From an uncultured Oscillospiraceae bacterium (GTDB lineage Bacteria; Bacillota; Clostridia; UBA1212; SIG427), in contig CABQMV010000082.1 in NCBI GenBank assembly GCA_902465325.1, positions 1 through 9,481 of the forward strand: DNA of 9,481 nt. The letters are read 5' to 3'. A program made the position numbers and the translations under genes. Positions 1 through 6,506 of this stretch are shown in pieces. A model generated the notes under the pieces. The model saw only the letters and a program-made list of their open reading frames with translations. It was not told the DNA's origin and did no database searches. The number at the start of each line of letters is the position of its first letter. Within the stretch, counting starts at the first letter, position 1.

Positions 1-37
1 TTACCAATACCAGGGCCACAGAAACAGTTTTTTTCAT
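1..37 (-). CDS. 5' end of a gene with a signal-peptide-like start (partial)
   Basis: Only the first twelve codons are inside the window. They read MKKTVSVALVLV, a positively charged start followed by a hydrophobic run, as in a secretory or lipoprotein signal peptide. The ATG is at 37-35. It is preceded by a good ribosome binding site, GAGGTGA on the minus strand (46-52), with an 8-nt spacing, which is why I accept it as a real start. It is divergent from cysK. Its function cannot be read from this fragment. A sulfur-compound-binding protein would fit the neighbour, but that is speculation. Confidence 0.6.
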   Translation of the reverse strand, partial: MKKTVSVALVLV

Positions 38-108
38 TAATTGATTCACCTCGTGTTTGTTTACTTGTGTTTCTATCTTATTTTTTACTGCATTAAATAA
101 AAATAAAA

Positions 109-150
109 TGGAAATTATTGAAGCTTTCCAATTTTTATATGCAATGGAAA
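109..150. repeat. TGGAAA half-site cluster in the divergent intergenic region
   Basis: TGGAAA (109-114) and TTTCCA (125-130) form a perfect 6-bp inverted repeat with a 10-bp spacer. A third TGGAAA lies at 145-150. They sit in the 242-bp region between two divergent genes, about 45 bp or more upstream of the cysK -35 element. The arrangement could be a binding site for a dimeric regulator acting on either gene. The surroundings are AT-rich, so chance is a real alternative. Confidence 0.3.
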
Positions 151-192
151 ACGTGTTTTGTTTGTCTGGCAGGGCAGCGCACAGTAAATCGT

Positions 193-221
193 TTGACAGA
201 CAGCAAAAGAGGTGATATTAT
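193..221 (+). promoter_or_regulatory. sigma-A promoter of cysK
   Basis: The -35 element TTGACA (193-198) is a perfect match and is followed by a 17-bp spacer. The -10 element TATTAT (216-221) matches the consensus at five of six bases. Transcription should start near 228, giving a leader of roughly 50 nt before the cysK ATG at 280. The start region overlaps a dyad (219-243), so a repressor could block it. Confidence 0.75.
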
Positions 222-243
222 ACCTATGAAAATAATAGGTTTA
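219..243. promoter_or_regulatory. candidate operator dyad over the cysK transcription start
   Basis: ACCTAT (222-227) and ATAGGT (235-240) are perfect inverted arms separated by 7 bp. Allowing one mismatch, the symmetry extends to nine bases per side, giving a site of about 25 bp. It begins inside the -10 hexamer and covers the expected transcription start, a typical repressor position. The length suits an Rrf2-family dimer, and an rrf2 gene lies just downstream of cysK, but the regulator has not been shown. Confidence 0.45.
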
Positions 244-279
244 ATGGGTAATAAAAACCAATTTAGGAAGGAGCAAAAA

Positions 280-1209
280 ATGCGAATATTTGAACAAATT
301 ACAGATTTGATTGGCGGCACTCCGTTGATGAGACTGTCCAATTACAGCCGGTTAAAAAAGCTGGAGGCAGACGTATGCGGCAAGCTGGAGTACTTTAACC
401 CGGCGGGAAGCGTTAAGGACCGGATTGCCAAGGCCATGCTGGAGGATGCAAAGAAACGCGGGCTGCTGAAGCCGGGCGGAGTGATTATTGAGCCCACCAG
501 CGGCAATACCGGAATTGGGCTGGCTGCGGCCGCGGCCTCCCAGGGGTATCGGGTGATCCTTACCATGCCCGATACGATGAGCGTTGAACGCAGAAATCTT
601 TTGAAGGCATATGGAGCGGAGCTGGTTTTGACCGAAGGGGCAAAGGGTATGCAGGGCGCTATTGACAAGGCCCGGGAATTAGCGGCGCAGACACCTGGAA
701 GTCTAATTCCCGGTCAGTTTACCAACGACGCGAATCCCACAGCCCATAGAAATACTACAGGACCGGAAATCTGGCGGGATACAGACGGAAAGGTGGACAT
801 TTTTGTGGCGGGCGTCGGTACCGGAGGGACCATTTCCGGCGTAGGAGAGTACCTGAAGAGTCAAAACCCTGCTATAAAAGTAGTGGCAGTAGAGCCTGCC
901 GGCTCCCCGGTACTTTCAAAGGGGACTCCCGGCCCCCATAAGATCCAAGGCATCGGCGCAGGCTTTGTACCGGACACATTAAATACAGAAATTTACGATG
1001 AAATTATTGCAGTCGAGAATGAAGCCGCTTTTGAAACAGGGCGTATACTGGCCAGAAAAGAAGGCCTTCTGGTAGGGATTTCTTCAGGTGCGGCAGTATG
1101 GGCGGCCAGCCAGCTGGCCAAGCGGCCCGAAAATAAAGGAAAGCTGATTATTGCCCTGCTCCCGGATACGGGGGAGCGATACCTGTCAACTCCCATGTTT
1201 GCAGAATAA
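280..1209 (+). CDS. cysK: cysteine synthase (O-acetylserine sulfhydrylase)
   Basis: This is a 309-residue PLP enzyme that makes L-cysteine and acetate from O-acetyl-L-serine and sulfide in the cytoplasm. The length is normal for CysK. The N-terminus DLIGGTPLMRL is typical of the family. The PLP lysine is K46 in NPAGSVKDR. The substrate loop is PTSGNTG (72-78), the PLP-phosphate loop is GVGTGGTISG, and the pyridine-nitrogen serine motif GISSGAA is near the C-terminus. The ATG at 280 is chosen because AGGAAGGAG (265-273) precedes it and the protein then starts where family members start. The frame stays open upstream, with an in-frame ATG at 226, but the predicted transcript begins at about that point. 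It is transcribed alone and converges on the rrf2 gene. CysK rather than CysM or cystathionine beta-synthase is the best reading. Confidence 0.93.
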   Translation: MRIFEQITDLIGGTPLMRLSNYSRLKKLEADVCGKLEYFNPAGSVKDRIAKAMLEDAKKRGLLKPGGVIIEPTSGNTGIGLAAAAASQGYRVILTMPDTMSVERRNLLKAYGAELVLTEGAKGMQGAIDKARELAAQTPGSLIPGQFTNDANPTAHRNTTGPEIWRDTDGKVDIFVAGVGTGGTISGVGEYLKSQNPAIKVVAVEPAGSPVLSKGTPGPHKIQGIGAGFVPDTLNTEIYDEIIAVENEAAFETGRILARKEGLLVGISSGAAVWAASQLAKRPENKGKLIIALLPDTGERYLSTPMFAE

Positions 1210-1216
1210 AAAGAGA

Positions 1217-1260
1217 AAAACAGGATCCGAAGATGCCCATACATCAGAGGGTCCTGTTTT
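1217..1260. terminator. bidirectional terminator between cysK and rrf2
   Basis: AAAACAGGATCC (1217-1228) pairs with GGGTCCTGTTTT (1249-1260), a 12-bp stem with a single G-U. The 20-nt loop can form a further GATG/CATC stem. The stem has A-tracts on the left and T-tracts on the right, so it gives a U-rich tail in both directions. It starts 7 nt after the cysK stop and ends 3 nt before the rrf2 stop, serving both convergent genes. Confidence 0.82.
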
Positions 1261-1263
1261 GTA

Positions 1264-1701
1264 TCAGATCGAATAGTTGTTTATACCGCGTTCTTGCTGC
1301 TGATCCATAATGTCCTGCAGCGTAATTCCGTCCAGGTACTGATTGATGACACGGCTCAGCCCTCTCCAGACAGGAAGCGTGGCGCAGTCGGCGCTGCGCT
1401 GACACTGCACCGGATCTGTTTCCAGGCAGGCAACCGGAGCCAGACTGCCCTCCGTCAGACGGAGAATCTCACCTACGGTACACTTTTCTGGTGCTTTGGC
1501 CAGCCGATAGCCGCCCTGGTATCCTCTGTTTGTCATAAGTATGTTTGATTTATTCAGTACCGGGACGATCTGTTCCAGATATTTTTTTGATATATTCTGC
1601 CGCTGCGCAATGTCTTTCAGCGTGATATAGCCATTTTGCCGATGTTCCGCCAGATCCAGGAGCATACGCAGCGCATACCGGCCTTTGGTTGAAATTTTCA
1701 C
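1264..1701 (-). CDS. Rrf2-family transcriptional regulator (IscR/CymR type)
   Basis: This is a 145-residue winged-helix repressor-like protein. The start MKISTKGRYALRMLLDLA is diagnostic of the Rrf2 family. The recognition region IAQRQNISKKYLEQI (31-45) and wing NRGYQGGYRL (58-67) follow. Cysteines C92, C100 and C106 sit in the loop that binds a [2Fe-2S] cluster in IscR (C92, C98 and C104 in E. coli IscR). The spacing here is 7 then 5 residues, so Fe-S sensing is plausible but not proven. The start is GTG at 1701, with AAGGAG 8 nt upstream. Convergence with cysK suggests control of cysteine or Fe-S metabolism. In Bacillus the Rrf2 protein CymR works with CysK, but CymR does not, as far as I recall, carry this cysteine triad, so I give no symbol. 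It has its own promoter (1732-1760) and may also receive read-through from phoR. Confidence 0.88.
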   Translation of the reverse strand: MKISTKGRYALRMLLDLAEHRQNGYITLKDIAQRQNISKKYLEQIVPVLNKSNILMTNRGYQGGYRLAKAPEKCTVGEILRLTEGSLAPVACLETDPVQCQRSADCATLPVWRGLSRVINQYLDGITLQDIMDQQQERGINNYSI

Positions 1702-1727
1702 AGCCCTCTCTCCTTCTTTTTGAATGA

Positions 1728-1753
1728 CCTAATCATAACATGTTTTTTATAGG
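1728..1753. promoter_or_regulatory. dyad over the rrf2 promoter, possible autoregulatory site
   Basis: CCTA (1728-1731) and TAGG (1750-1753) flank the perfect palindrome AACATGTT (1737-1744), and both share the same centre. Nine of 13 base pairs are symmetric over 26 bp. It covers the -10 element and most of the spacer of the rrf2 promoter. The CCTA/TAGG arms also occur in the cysK dyad, but with 9 instead of 18 bp between them, so the two are not clearly one motif. Confidence 0.35.
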
Positions 1754-1760
1754 CATTCAA
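1732..1760 (-). promoter_or_regulatory. sigma-A promoter of the rrf2 gene
   Basis: On the minus strand, TTGAAT (1760-1755) is followed by a 17-bp spacer and TATGAT (1737-1732). Both hexamers match the consensus at four or more bases. Transcription would start near 1725, about 24 nt upstream of the GTG at 1701. The promoter lies wholly inside the 76-bp gap between phoR and rrf2. Confidence 0.65.
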
Positions 1761-1777
1761 GAAAAAATCCAGAAGGG

Positions 1778-3460
1778 TTATAGAGAAACGGTTATTTCTG
1801 TACCGGACCCCGGCTGGCTCTTAAGGGAAATGTTTCCCCCGTGCAGCAGTACTGCGTGCTTCACAATGGAAAGGCCCAGGCCGGTTCCCCCGGTTTGTTT
1901 GGAATGGCTTTTGTCGACCCGGTAAAATCTTTCAAATACCCGGGCCTGGTCTGCTTCCGGTATTCCGATGCCGTCGTCCTTTACGGTGAGAAGAAAGCCG
2001 GTGCGCTCCGGCAGGGAGGAGTCCGGGGCTACAGTGACCCAGACGTGTCCGCCCGGGCGGTTATATTTAATGGCGTTGTCACATAGATTGTAAACCGTCT
2101 CGTGAAGGGTCTGCGCAATTCCGCTGATTATGCAGGGAGTGCCGGATATTTCCAGAGAAACGTCTAATTTAGCTGCCATAGGCCGCAACTCCTCTACTGC
2201 TTCACAGGCCACCTGATAGAGATTGACCGGCGTAAAATTTTCTTTGCTGACGCCCTCGTCCAGCTGAGACAGCTTTAATATGTCTTCAATCAAGGTGAGA
2301 AGCCGGCCGGCCTCTGCCCGTATTTTGCCGGCAAAAGCAGAAATGTCCTTCGGACGGGCCACACGGTTTTCTATAATTTCCCCATAGCCCATAATAGAGG
2401 TCAGCGGCGTCTTCAGCTCATGGGAGACATTGGCCGTGAATTCCCGTCGCATGGTTTCTGCTGCCTCCTTCTCGGTTACGTCTGCCAGAAACAGGACGGC
2501 ACCGCCAGTCTCTGCTCCTTCCTGTTCCACACTGCCGGCGGACAGCCGGTAACAGCGGCCTCCCAGATGCAGCAGAGTGGTGGAGGACTTGCCCTCAAGT
2601 GCAGCCTCTGCAGCCTTTATATAGTCTAAATTTCGGCAAAGAGAAAGATAGCTCTTGGCGCCGCTTTCTTCCTGAGGGAGCAGGGAAAGTCCGAAAATGT
2701 GCAGAGCACTTTTATTGACGGATACAATGGCGCCACTGTTATTCAAAATAACAAGGCCCTCCCGCATACCGGCAGTAATGGCCTCCATTTCGCTTTGCTT
2801 TTCAGAAAGCAGCTGGATTTGCGTATCAATGCGCCGGTTTTGTTTTTCTAAACGAACCAGCAGGGGAGAAAGCTCTTCATAGGTATTATTGTTTAAAGGC
2901 GCGTTTAAATCCAGCTTATTTAAAGGATTGATAATCGATGCAGCCATTGTATGGGATACAGCCAGAGAAAGCAGGAGAATTCCTGCCAGCAGCGGAAGCT
3001 CCCATTGGAGCGTGTCCAGCACCAGACCAAATATACTGTCCATGGTATCGGAGAGCCGCAGGATGTTTCCGTTGTCCAGCCGCAGTGCGTAATAATAGGT
3101 TTGCTTCCCGACAGAGTCGGAACGGCGGATTGCCTGACCGCTGCCGTTTTGTATGGCCTGTGTAATTTCAGGCCGTTCTATATGGTTAGACAGCGTGGCC
3201 TCATCCAGATAATTGTCATATAGAACGGTACCGTCCTTTTGGATCAGCGTAATGCGGTTCGGTGTTTCTGTACCTATGGAGTCCAGATAGGACAGATCGC
3301 CGGAGGACAGTACTTTAGAGAAAAAGTTTGCCTGTGTGCCCAGCTCTTTTTTTACAGCGGTAAGAGAGCTGTTATAGATAACGCCTACGCTGACAGCGGC
3401 GCTGAGAATCATAGTAAATATGGAAATGAGAAACATAAAAAGATAAATTTTCTTTTTCAC
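1778..3460 (-). CDS. phoR: phosphate sensor histidine kinase PhoR
   Basis: This membrane histidine kinase is expected to phosphorylate PhoB when phosphate is scarce. With the GTG start it has 560 residues. In order: TM helix (about 5-28), extracytoplasmic sensor domain (about 30-150), TM helix (about 155-177), a short HAMP-like linker with a coiled segment, and a PAS domain (about 225-330). The H-box ANVSHELKTPLTS carries the phosphoacceptor H347. The N-box is around NLCDNAIKYN, the G1 box is DDGIGIP, and the F and G2 boxes are ERFYRVD and GGTGLGLS near the C-terminus. I chose the GTG at 3460 because AAAGGAG lies 10 nt upstream and the protein then starts KKKIYLF at the first helix. A TTG at 3490 in the same frame, with GGAG 9 nt upstream, is an alternative adding ten residues. 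It is the last gene of the pst-pho operon, and no terminator is visible behind it. Confidence 0.9.
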   Translation of the reverse strand: MKKKIYLFMFLISIFTMILSAAVSVGVIYNSSLTAVKKELGTQANFFSKVLSSGDLSYLDSIGTETPNRITLIQKDGTVLYDNYLDEATLSNHIERPEITQAIQNGSGQAIRRSDSVGKQTYYYALRLDNGNILRLSDTMDSIFGLVLDTLQWELPLLAGILLLSLAVSHTMAASIINPLNKLDLNAPLNNNTYEELSPLLVRLEKQNRRIDTQIQLLSEKQSEMEAITAGMREGLVILNNSGAIVSVNKSALHIFGLSLLPQEESGAKSYLSLCRNLDYIKAAEAALEGKSSTTLLHLGGRCYRLSAGSVEQEGAETGGAVLFLADVTEKEAAETMRREFTANVSHELKTPLTSIMGYGEIIENRVARPKDISAFAGKIRAEAGRLLTLIEDILKLSQLDEGVSKENFTPVNLYQVACEAVEELRPMAAKLDVSLEISGTPCIISGIAQTLHETVYNLCDNAIKYNRPGGHVWVTVAPDSSLPERTGFLLTVKDDGIGIPEADQARVFERFYRVDKSHSKQTGGTGLGLSIVKHAVLLHGGNISLKSQPGSGTEITVSL

Positions 3461-3477
3461 TTTTACAGTACTCCTTT
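3458..3477 (-). promoter_or_regulatory. ribosome binding site that decides the phoR start
   Basis: AAAGGAG on the minus strand (3477-3471) is followed after 10 nt by GTG (3460-3458). This supports the shorter PhoR product over the upstream TTG at 3490. The 80-bp gap between phoB and this start shows no convincing promoter or terminator. Confidence 0.55.
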
Positions 3478-3540
3478 GTTTTCGGACCAAAGCTCAGAGC
3501 TCCGGATGCTTGTATAAGAGGCTTTTTTAGTGTATTTCTA

Positions 3541-4215
3541 TTATTTTTCTATCTTATAGCCGACTCCCCGGACCGTTTCAATGACGGTGCCTGCGGCCCC
3601 CAGCTTAGCCCGGAGTGTACGGATATGGACGTCCACTGTGCGGGTCTCTCCGCAGAAATCGTAGCCCCATATTTTTTCCAGCAGCAGGTCCCTGGTAAGT
3701 ACAGATCCGGCATTCTCCATCAGCATATACAGCAGCTGAAATTCCTTTAGGGTCAGTTCTACTAGGCGGCCCTCTGCTGTGACTTTATGAGAGCGGGGAA
3801 TCAAAACCACTGTGCCTGCCCGAAGCTCCTTGTCCCGTTCCTCTTCTGAGGAAGCGGTGCGCCGCAGCAGAGCCTTAATCCTGGATATCAGCTCCATCAT
3901 GCCGAAGGGCTTCGTTATGTAGTCATCGGCCCCGGAGTCCAGGCCAATGACTTTGTCGTATTCAGTTCCTTTCGCAGTCAGGAGAATCACCGGGATTCCG
4001 GCGGTCTGTCCATTTCGTCTCAGCTGCTTCAAAATTGAAATTCCATCCTGTCCCGGCAGCATAATATCCAGTAGAATCAGCTGAGGCAGCCGGGTATGCA
4101 GTGCGGGCAGCAGCTGATCCGCAGATTCAAAGCCTTCTGCTTCAAAGCCGGTATTCTGAAGGGTATATACGATCAGCTCCCGTATGGCCTTGTCATCCTC
4201 AACACAGTAAATCAT
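3541..4215 (-). CDS. phoB: phosphate response regulator PhoB (OmpR/PhoB family)
   Basis: This is a 224-residue DNA-binding response regulator. The receiver domain (about 1-117) shows the acidic pocket E6-D7-D8, phosphoacceptor D50 in LILLDIMLPG, T80 in ILLTAKG and K102 in DYITKPFG. The C-terminal winged-helix domain ends with the wing sequence DVHIRTLRAKLG and RGVGYKIEK. Phosphorylated by PhoR, it should bind Pho boxes such as those before pstS. The ATG at 4215 gives the family-typical start MIYCVEDD and lies 1 nt past the phoU stop. AGGAGG (4227-4232) is 11 nt upstream of it. An ATG at 4224 would add three residues but sits only 2 nt from that Shine-Dalgarno and overlaps the phoU stop. Translational coupling to phoU is likely. 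Firmicute annotators may call it PhoP. Confidence 0.92.
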   Translation of the reverse strand: MIYCVEDDKAIRELIVYTLQNTGFEAEGFESADQLLPALHTRLPQLILLDIMLPGQDGISILKQLRRNGQTAGIPVILLTAKGTEYDKVIGLDSGADDYITKPFGMMELISRIKALLRRTASSEEERDKELRAGTVVLIPRSHKVTAEGRLVELTLKEFQLLYMLMENAGSVLTRDLLLEKIWGYDFCGETRTVDVHIRTLRAKLGAAGTVIETVRGVGYKIEK

Positions 4216-4216
4216 T

Positions 4217-4855
4217 TTACACATGGCCTCCTGTAATAGAGAACATCACCCATTCCGCTATATTTACTGCGTGGTCTCCGATGCGCTCCAGGTATTTTGC
4301 AATCATCAGCAGATCCAGAGCCTGTTCGCCGTCCAGACTTTTATCTGCCAGCATCTCTATTACACCACTTTTCACCTGAGAAAACAAGTGATCCACTACA
4401 TCGTCATGTAAAATGACTTTTCGGGCAATATCCTCATCCCGCTTTACATAGGCGTCTACACTTTCTGTTACCATGCTGGCTGTAGCCTTGGCCATATCTG
4501 CAATGTGTACGGCGCCGCTGCAGGCAGATAAGTCGGTAAAACGCAAAAGCTCCGCAATGTCAGAAGCCTGATCTCCGATCCGCTCCATGTCGGTGATCAT
4601 TTTCAGAGCAGAGGAAATCTGTCGGAGATCTCTGGCGACCGGCTGCTGCTGCAGCAGGAGTTTCAGACACAGGCTCTCAATATCCCGCTCTTTTCTGTCA
4701 ATTTCTTTTTCTGTAGCTCCGGCCTCGTCCGCCAGCTCCATATTGTTTTCCAGAAGGGCGTTGACCGCGCAGGAAATTGCGTTTTCACACAGCGCCCCCA
4801 TTTCAATAAGCTCCTGATTTAAAAGCTGAAGCTGTCTGTCAAAATAATTTCTCAT
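4217..4855 (-). CDS. phoU: phosphate signalling and uptake regulator PhoU
   Basis: This 212-residue cytoplasmic helical protein is expected to link the Pst transporter to PhoR and repress the Pho response when phosphate is plentiful. Two repeats of the PhoU three-helix fold are visible. The metal-binding acidic motifs are KEIDRKERDIE and MERIGDQASDIAE in the first repeat and ERIGDHAVNIAEW near the C-terminus in the second. The length is normal for the family. The start ATG (4855-4853) overlaps the pstB stop by one base (TAATG), with GGAGG 8 nt upstream. This position between pstB and the two-component genes is the usual one. Confidence 0.93.
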   Translation of the reverse strand: MRNYFDRQLQLLNQELIEMGALCENAISCAVNALLENNMELADEAGATEKEIDRKERDIESLCLKLLLQQQPVARDLRQISSALKMITDMERIGDQASDIAELLRFTDLSACSGAVHIADMAKATASMVTESVDAYVKRDEDIARKVILHDDVVDHLFSQVKSGVIEMLADKSLDGEQALDLLMIAKYLERIGDHAVNIAEWVMFSITGGHV

Positions 4856-5610
4856 TATCCAAACCTCCCCGTAATATAATCCTCTGTTTTCTTATTTTCA
4901 GGATTGGAGAACAGCCTTTCTGTCTCTCCGTATTCGATGACCTCACCCAACAGAAAAAATGCTGTTTTGTCTGATATCCGGGTAGCCTGCTGCATATTGT
5001 GGGTTACAATAATAATTGTGTAATTTTCTTTTAGCTGCATAACCAGATCCTCAATTTTAGAAGTGGAAATAGGATCCAATGCAGAGGTAGGCTCATCCAT
5101 GAGCAGTACCTCCGGCTCCACAGCCAGTGCCCGCGCAATGCAGAGCCTCTGCTGCTGTCCGCCGGAAAGACCCAGTGCGCTCTTTTTCAGTCTGTCCTTT
5201 AGTTCCTCCCAAATGGCAGCATCCCGCAGGGATTTTTCCACAATATCATCCAGCCTGGCCTTACTGCGGATTCCATGGGTCTTGGGGCCGTAGGTGATAT
5301 TGTCGTACACGCTCATAGGAAAGGGGTTGGGCTTTTGAAATACCATTCCCACCCGTTTGCGCAGCAGGTTGGTATCCATATTTCCGTATATATCTTCTCC
5401 GTCCAGAAGTACCTTTCCGTCAATCTGACAGCCCTCCACCAGATCGTTCATTCGGTTGAGGCATTTAAGCAATGTGGATTTGCCGCAGCCGGAGGGACCG
5501 ATGAAAGCGGTTACCTCATGGGCGGCTATGTTCAAATTCACTGTTTTCAGAGCGTGAAAGCTGCTGTAGTGAAGATTCAGATTTTCTATGTTAAATTTAT
5601 TCATGGTCAT
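4855..5610 (-). CDS. pstB: phosphate ABC transporter ATP-binding protein PstB
   Basis: This 251-residue ATPase energises phosphate import through PstA and PstC. Walker A GPSGCGKST lies at 38-46. The Q-loop (VFQKPNPFPMS), signature LSGGQQQR, Walker B VLLMDEPTSALD and switch histidine in THNMQQA all follow in order and are intact. The FQKPNPFP and C-terminal YITGRFG sequences are PstB hallmarks. I chose the ATG at 5610 because AGAGGAAAGGA (5617-5627) is 6 nt upstream and the protein then has the usual length. The frame is open to an ATG at 5664 that overlaps the pstA stop, but this has only a weak upstream site and would add an untypical 18-residue extension. An in-frame ATG at 5604 is also possible. 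Confidence 0.95.
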   Translation of the reverse strand: MTMNKFNIENLNLHYSSFHALKTVNLNIAAHEVTAFIGPSGCGKSTLLKCLNRMNDLVEGCQIDGKVLLDGEDIYGNMDTNLLRKRVGMVFQKPNPFPMSVYDNITYGPKTHGIRSKARLDDIVEKSLRDAAIWEELKDRLKKSALGLSGGQQQRLCIARALAVEPEVLLMDEPTSALDPISTSKIEDLVMQLKENYTIIIVTHNMQQATRISDKTAFFLLGEVIEYGETERLFSNPENKKTEDYITGRFG

Positions 5611-5663
5611 GACCAGTCCTTTCCTCTGTGTCCATACTGTAATTGCTTTCTGAGCGGAGTCCA

Positions 5664-6506
5664 TTATTTTTCCGCCTTTTCCCCTTTTCTGGAGATCCTT
5701 CTGGCAATCAGGGCAGATAATGCGTTTAGGCCCACAACTACCATAAGGAGCACCACTGCTGTGGCATAGGATTTTTCAGTCTGCATCCCTTCCTTCCAAA
5801 GGGAATACATGTGAACAGAAAGGGTTCTGCCGCTGTCCATAAGACTGTCCGGTATATCTGTCACCGTCCCGGCTGTGTAGATAAGAGCAGCTGTTTCTCC
5901 CACAATTCTCCCTACAGACAGTACAATGCCGGCCAGAATTCCGGGGATGGCCGAGGGTAAAATGACACGAAAGACAGTGCGCAGCTTTCCTGCGCCCAGT
6001 CCAAAGCTGCCTTCCCGGTAGCTGTCGGGCACAGCTTTCAGCGCTTCCTCTGTGGTTCTCATAGTCACAGGAAGAATCATAATAGCCAGAGTAAAGGCCC
6101 CTGCCAGCATGGAATACCCCCATCCTAAAGAAATTACAAATAAAAGATACCCGAACAGCCCATATACAATAGAGGGGATTCCGGACAGGGTTTCTGCTGT
6201 GGTGCGGACTACTTTTACTAGCCTGTTGCCCCGGCGGGCGTATTCTACCAGATAAATAGCGGAGAAAATTCCCAGTGGGACGGCAAGCAACAGGGAAAGC
6301 AGTGTCATGATTACGGTATTGACCATGGCGGGAAAGAGGGAACCGTTTTCGGAGGTGTATTTTAGAGCAAACAGATCAGGCGAAAGATGAGGAATGCCTT
6401 TTATGAGAATATAGCCCAGGAGAAATACCAGCGCAATGACAGTTATTCCAATGGCCAAATATACCAGTGCCCTGAGCAGAAGCGCTTCTAGTTTATTTCT
6501 CGTCAC
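5664..6506 (-). CDS. pstA: phosphate ABC transporter permease PstA
   Basis: This 280-residue inner-membrane permease has about six predicted TM helices, the first around residues 10-36. It shows the PstA motif GIPSIVYGLFG in the region after the second helix. The cytoplasmic coupling (EAA) loop EALKAVPDSYREGSFGLGAG is where PstB docks, and is followed by GRIVGETAALIYTAG. It forms the phosphate channel with PstC. The start is GTG at 6506, with GGAGG 7 nt upstream. The gene overlaps the end of pstC by 14 bp, implying coupled translation. The C-terminus is basic (RRISRKG), as usual for a cytoplasmic tail. Confidence 0.95.
   Translation of the reverse strand: MTRNKLEALLLRALVYLAIGITVIALVFLLGYILIKGIPHLSPDLFALKYTSENGSLFPAMVNTVIMTLLSLLLAVPLGIFSAIYLVEYARRGNRLVKVVRTTAETLSGIPSIVYGLFGYLLFVISLGWGYSMLAGAFTLAIMILPVTMRTTEEALKAVPDSYREGSFGLGAGKLRTVFRVILPSAIPGILAGIVLSVGRIVGETAALIYTAGTVTDIPDSLMDSGRTLSVHMYSLWKEGMQTEKSYATAVVLLMVVVGLNALSALIARRISRKGEKAEK

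Noticed and set aside
118..279. N-terminal extension of the cysteine synthase frame (TTG at 118 or ATG at 226)
   Set aside because: The promoter at 193-221 starts transcription near 228, after or at these codons. A strong ribosome binding site precedes 280, and the family N-terminus begins there.
3461..3540. Separate promoter or attenuator for phoR
   Set aside because: Short AGCT repeats and a TATAC-like stretch occur, but there is no paired -35/-10 and no stable hairpin with a U-tract.
5611..5664. Longer PstB starting at 5664
   Set aside because: The extra 18 residues do not resemble PstB, and the best ribosome binding site (5617-5627) points to 5610.
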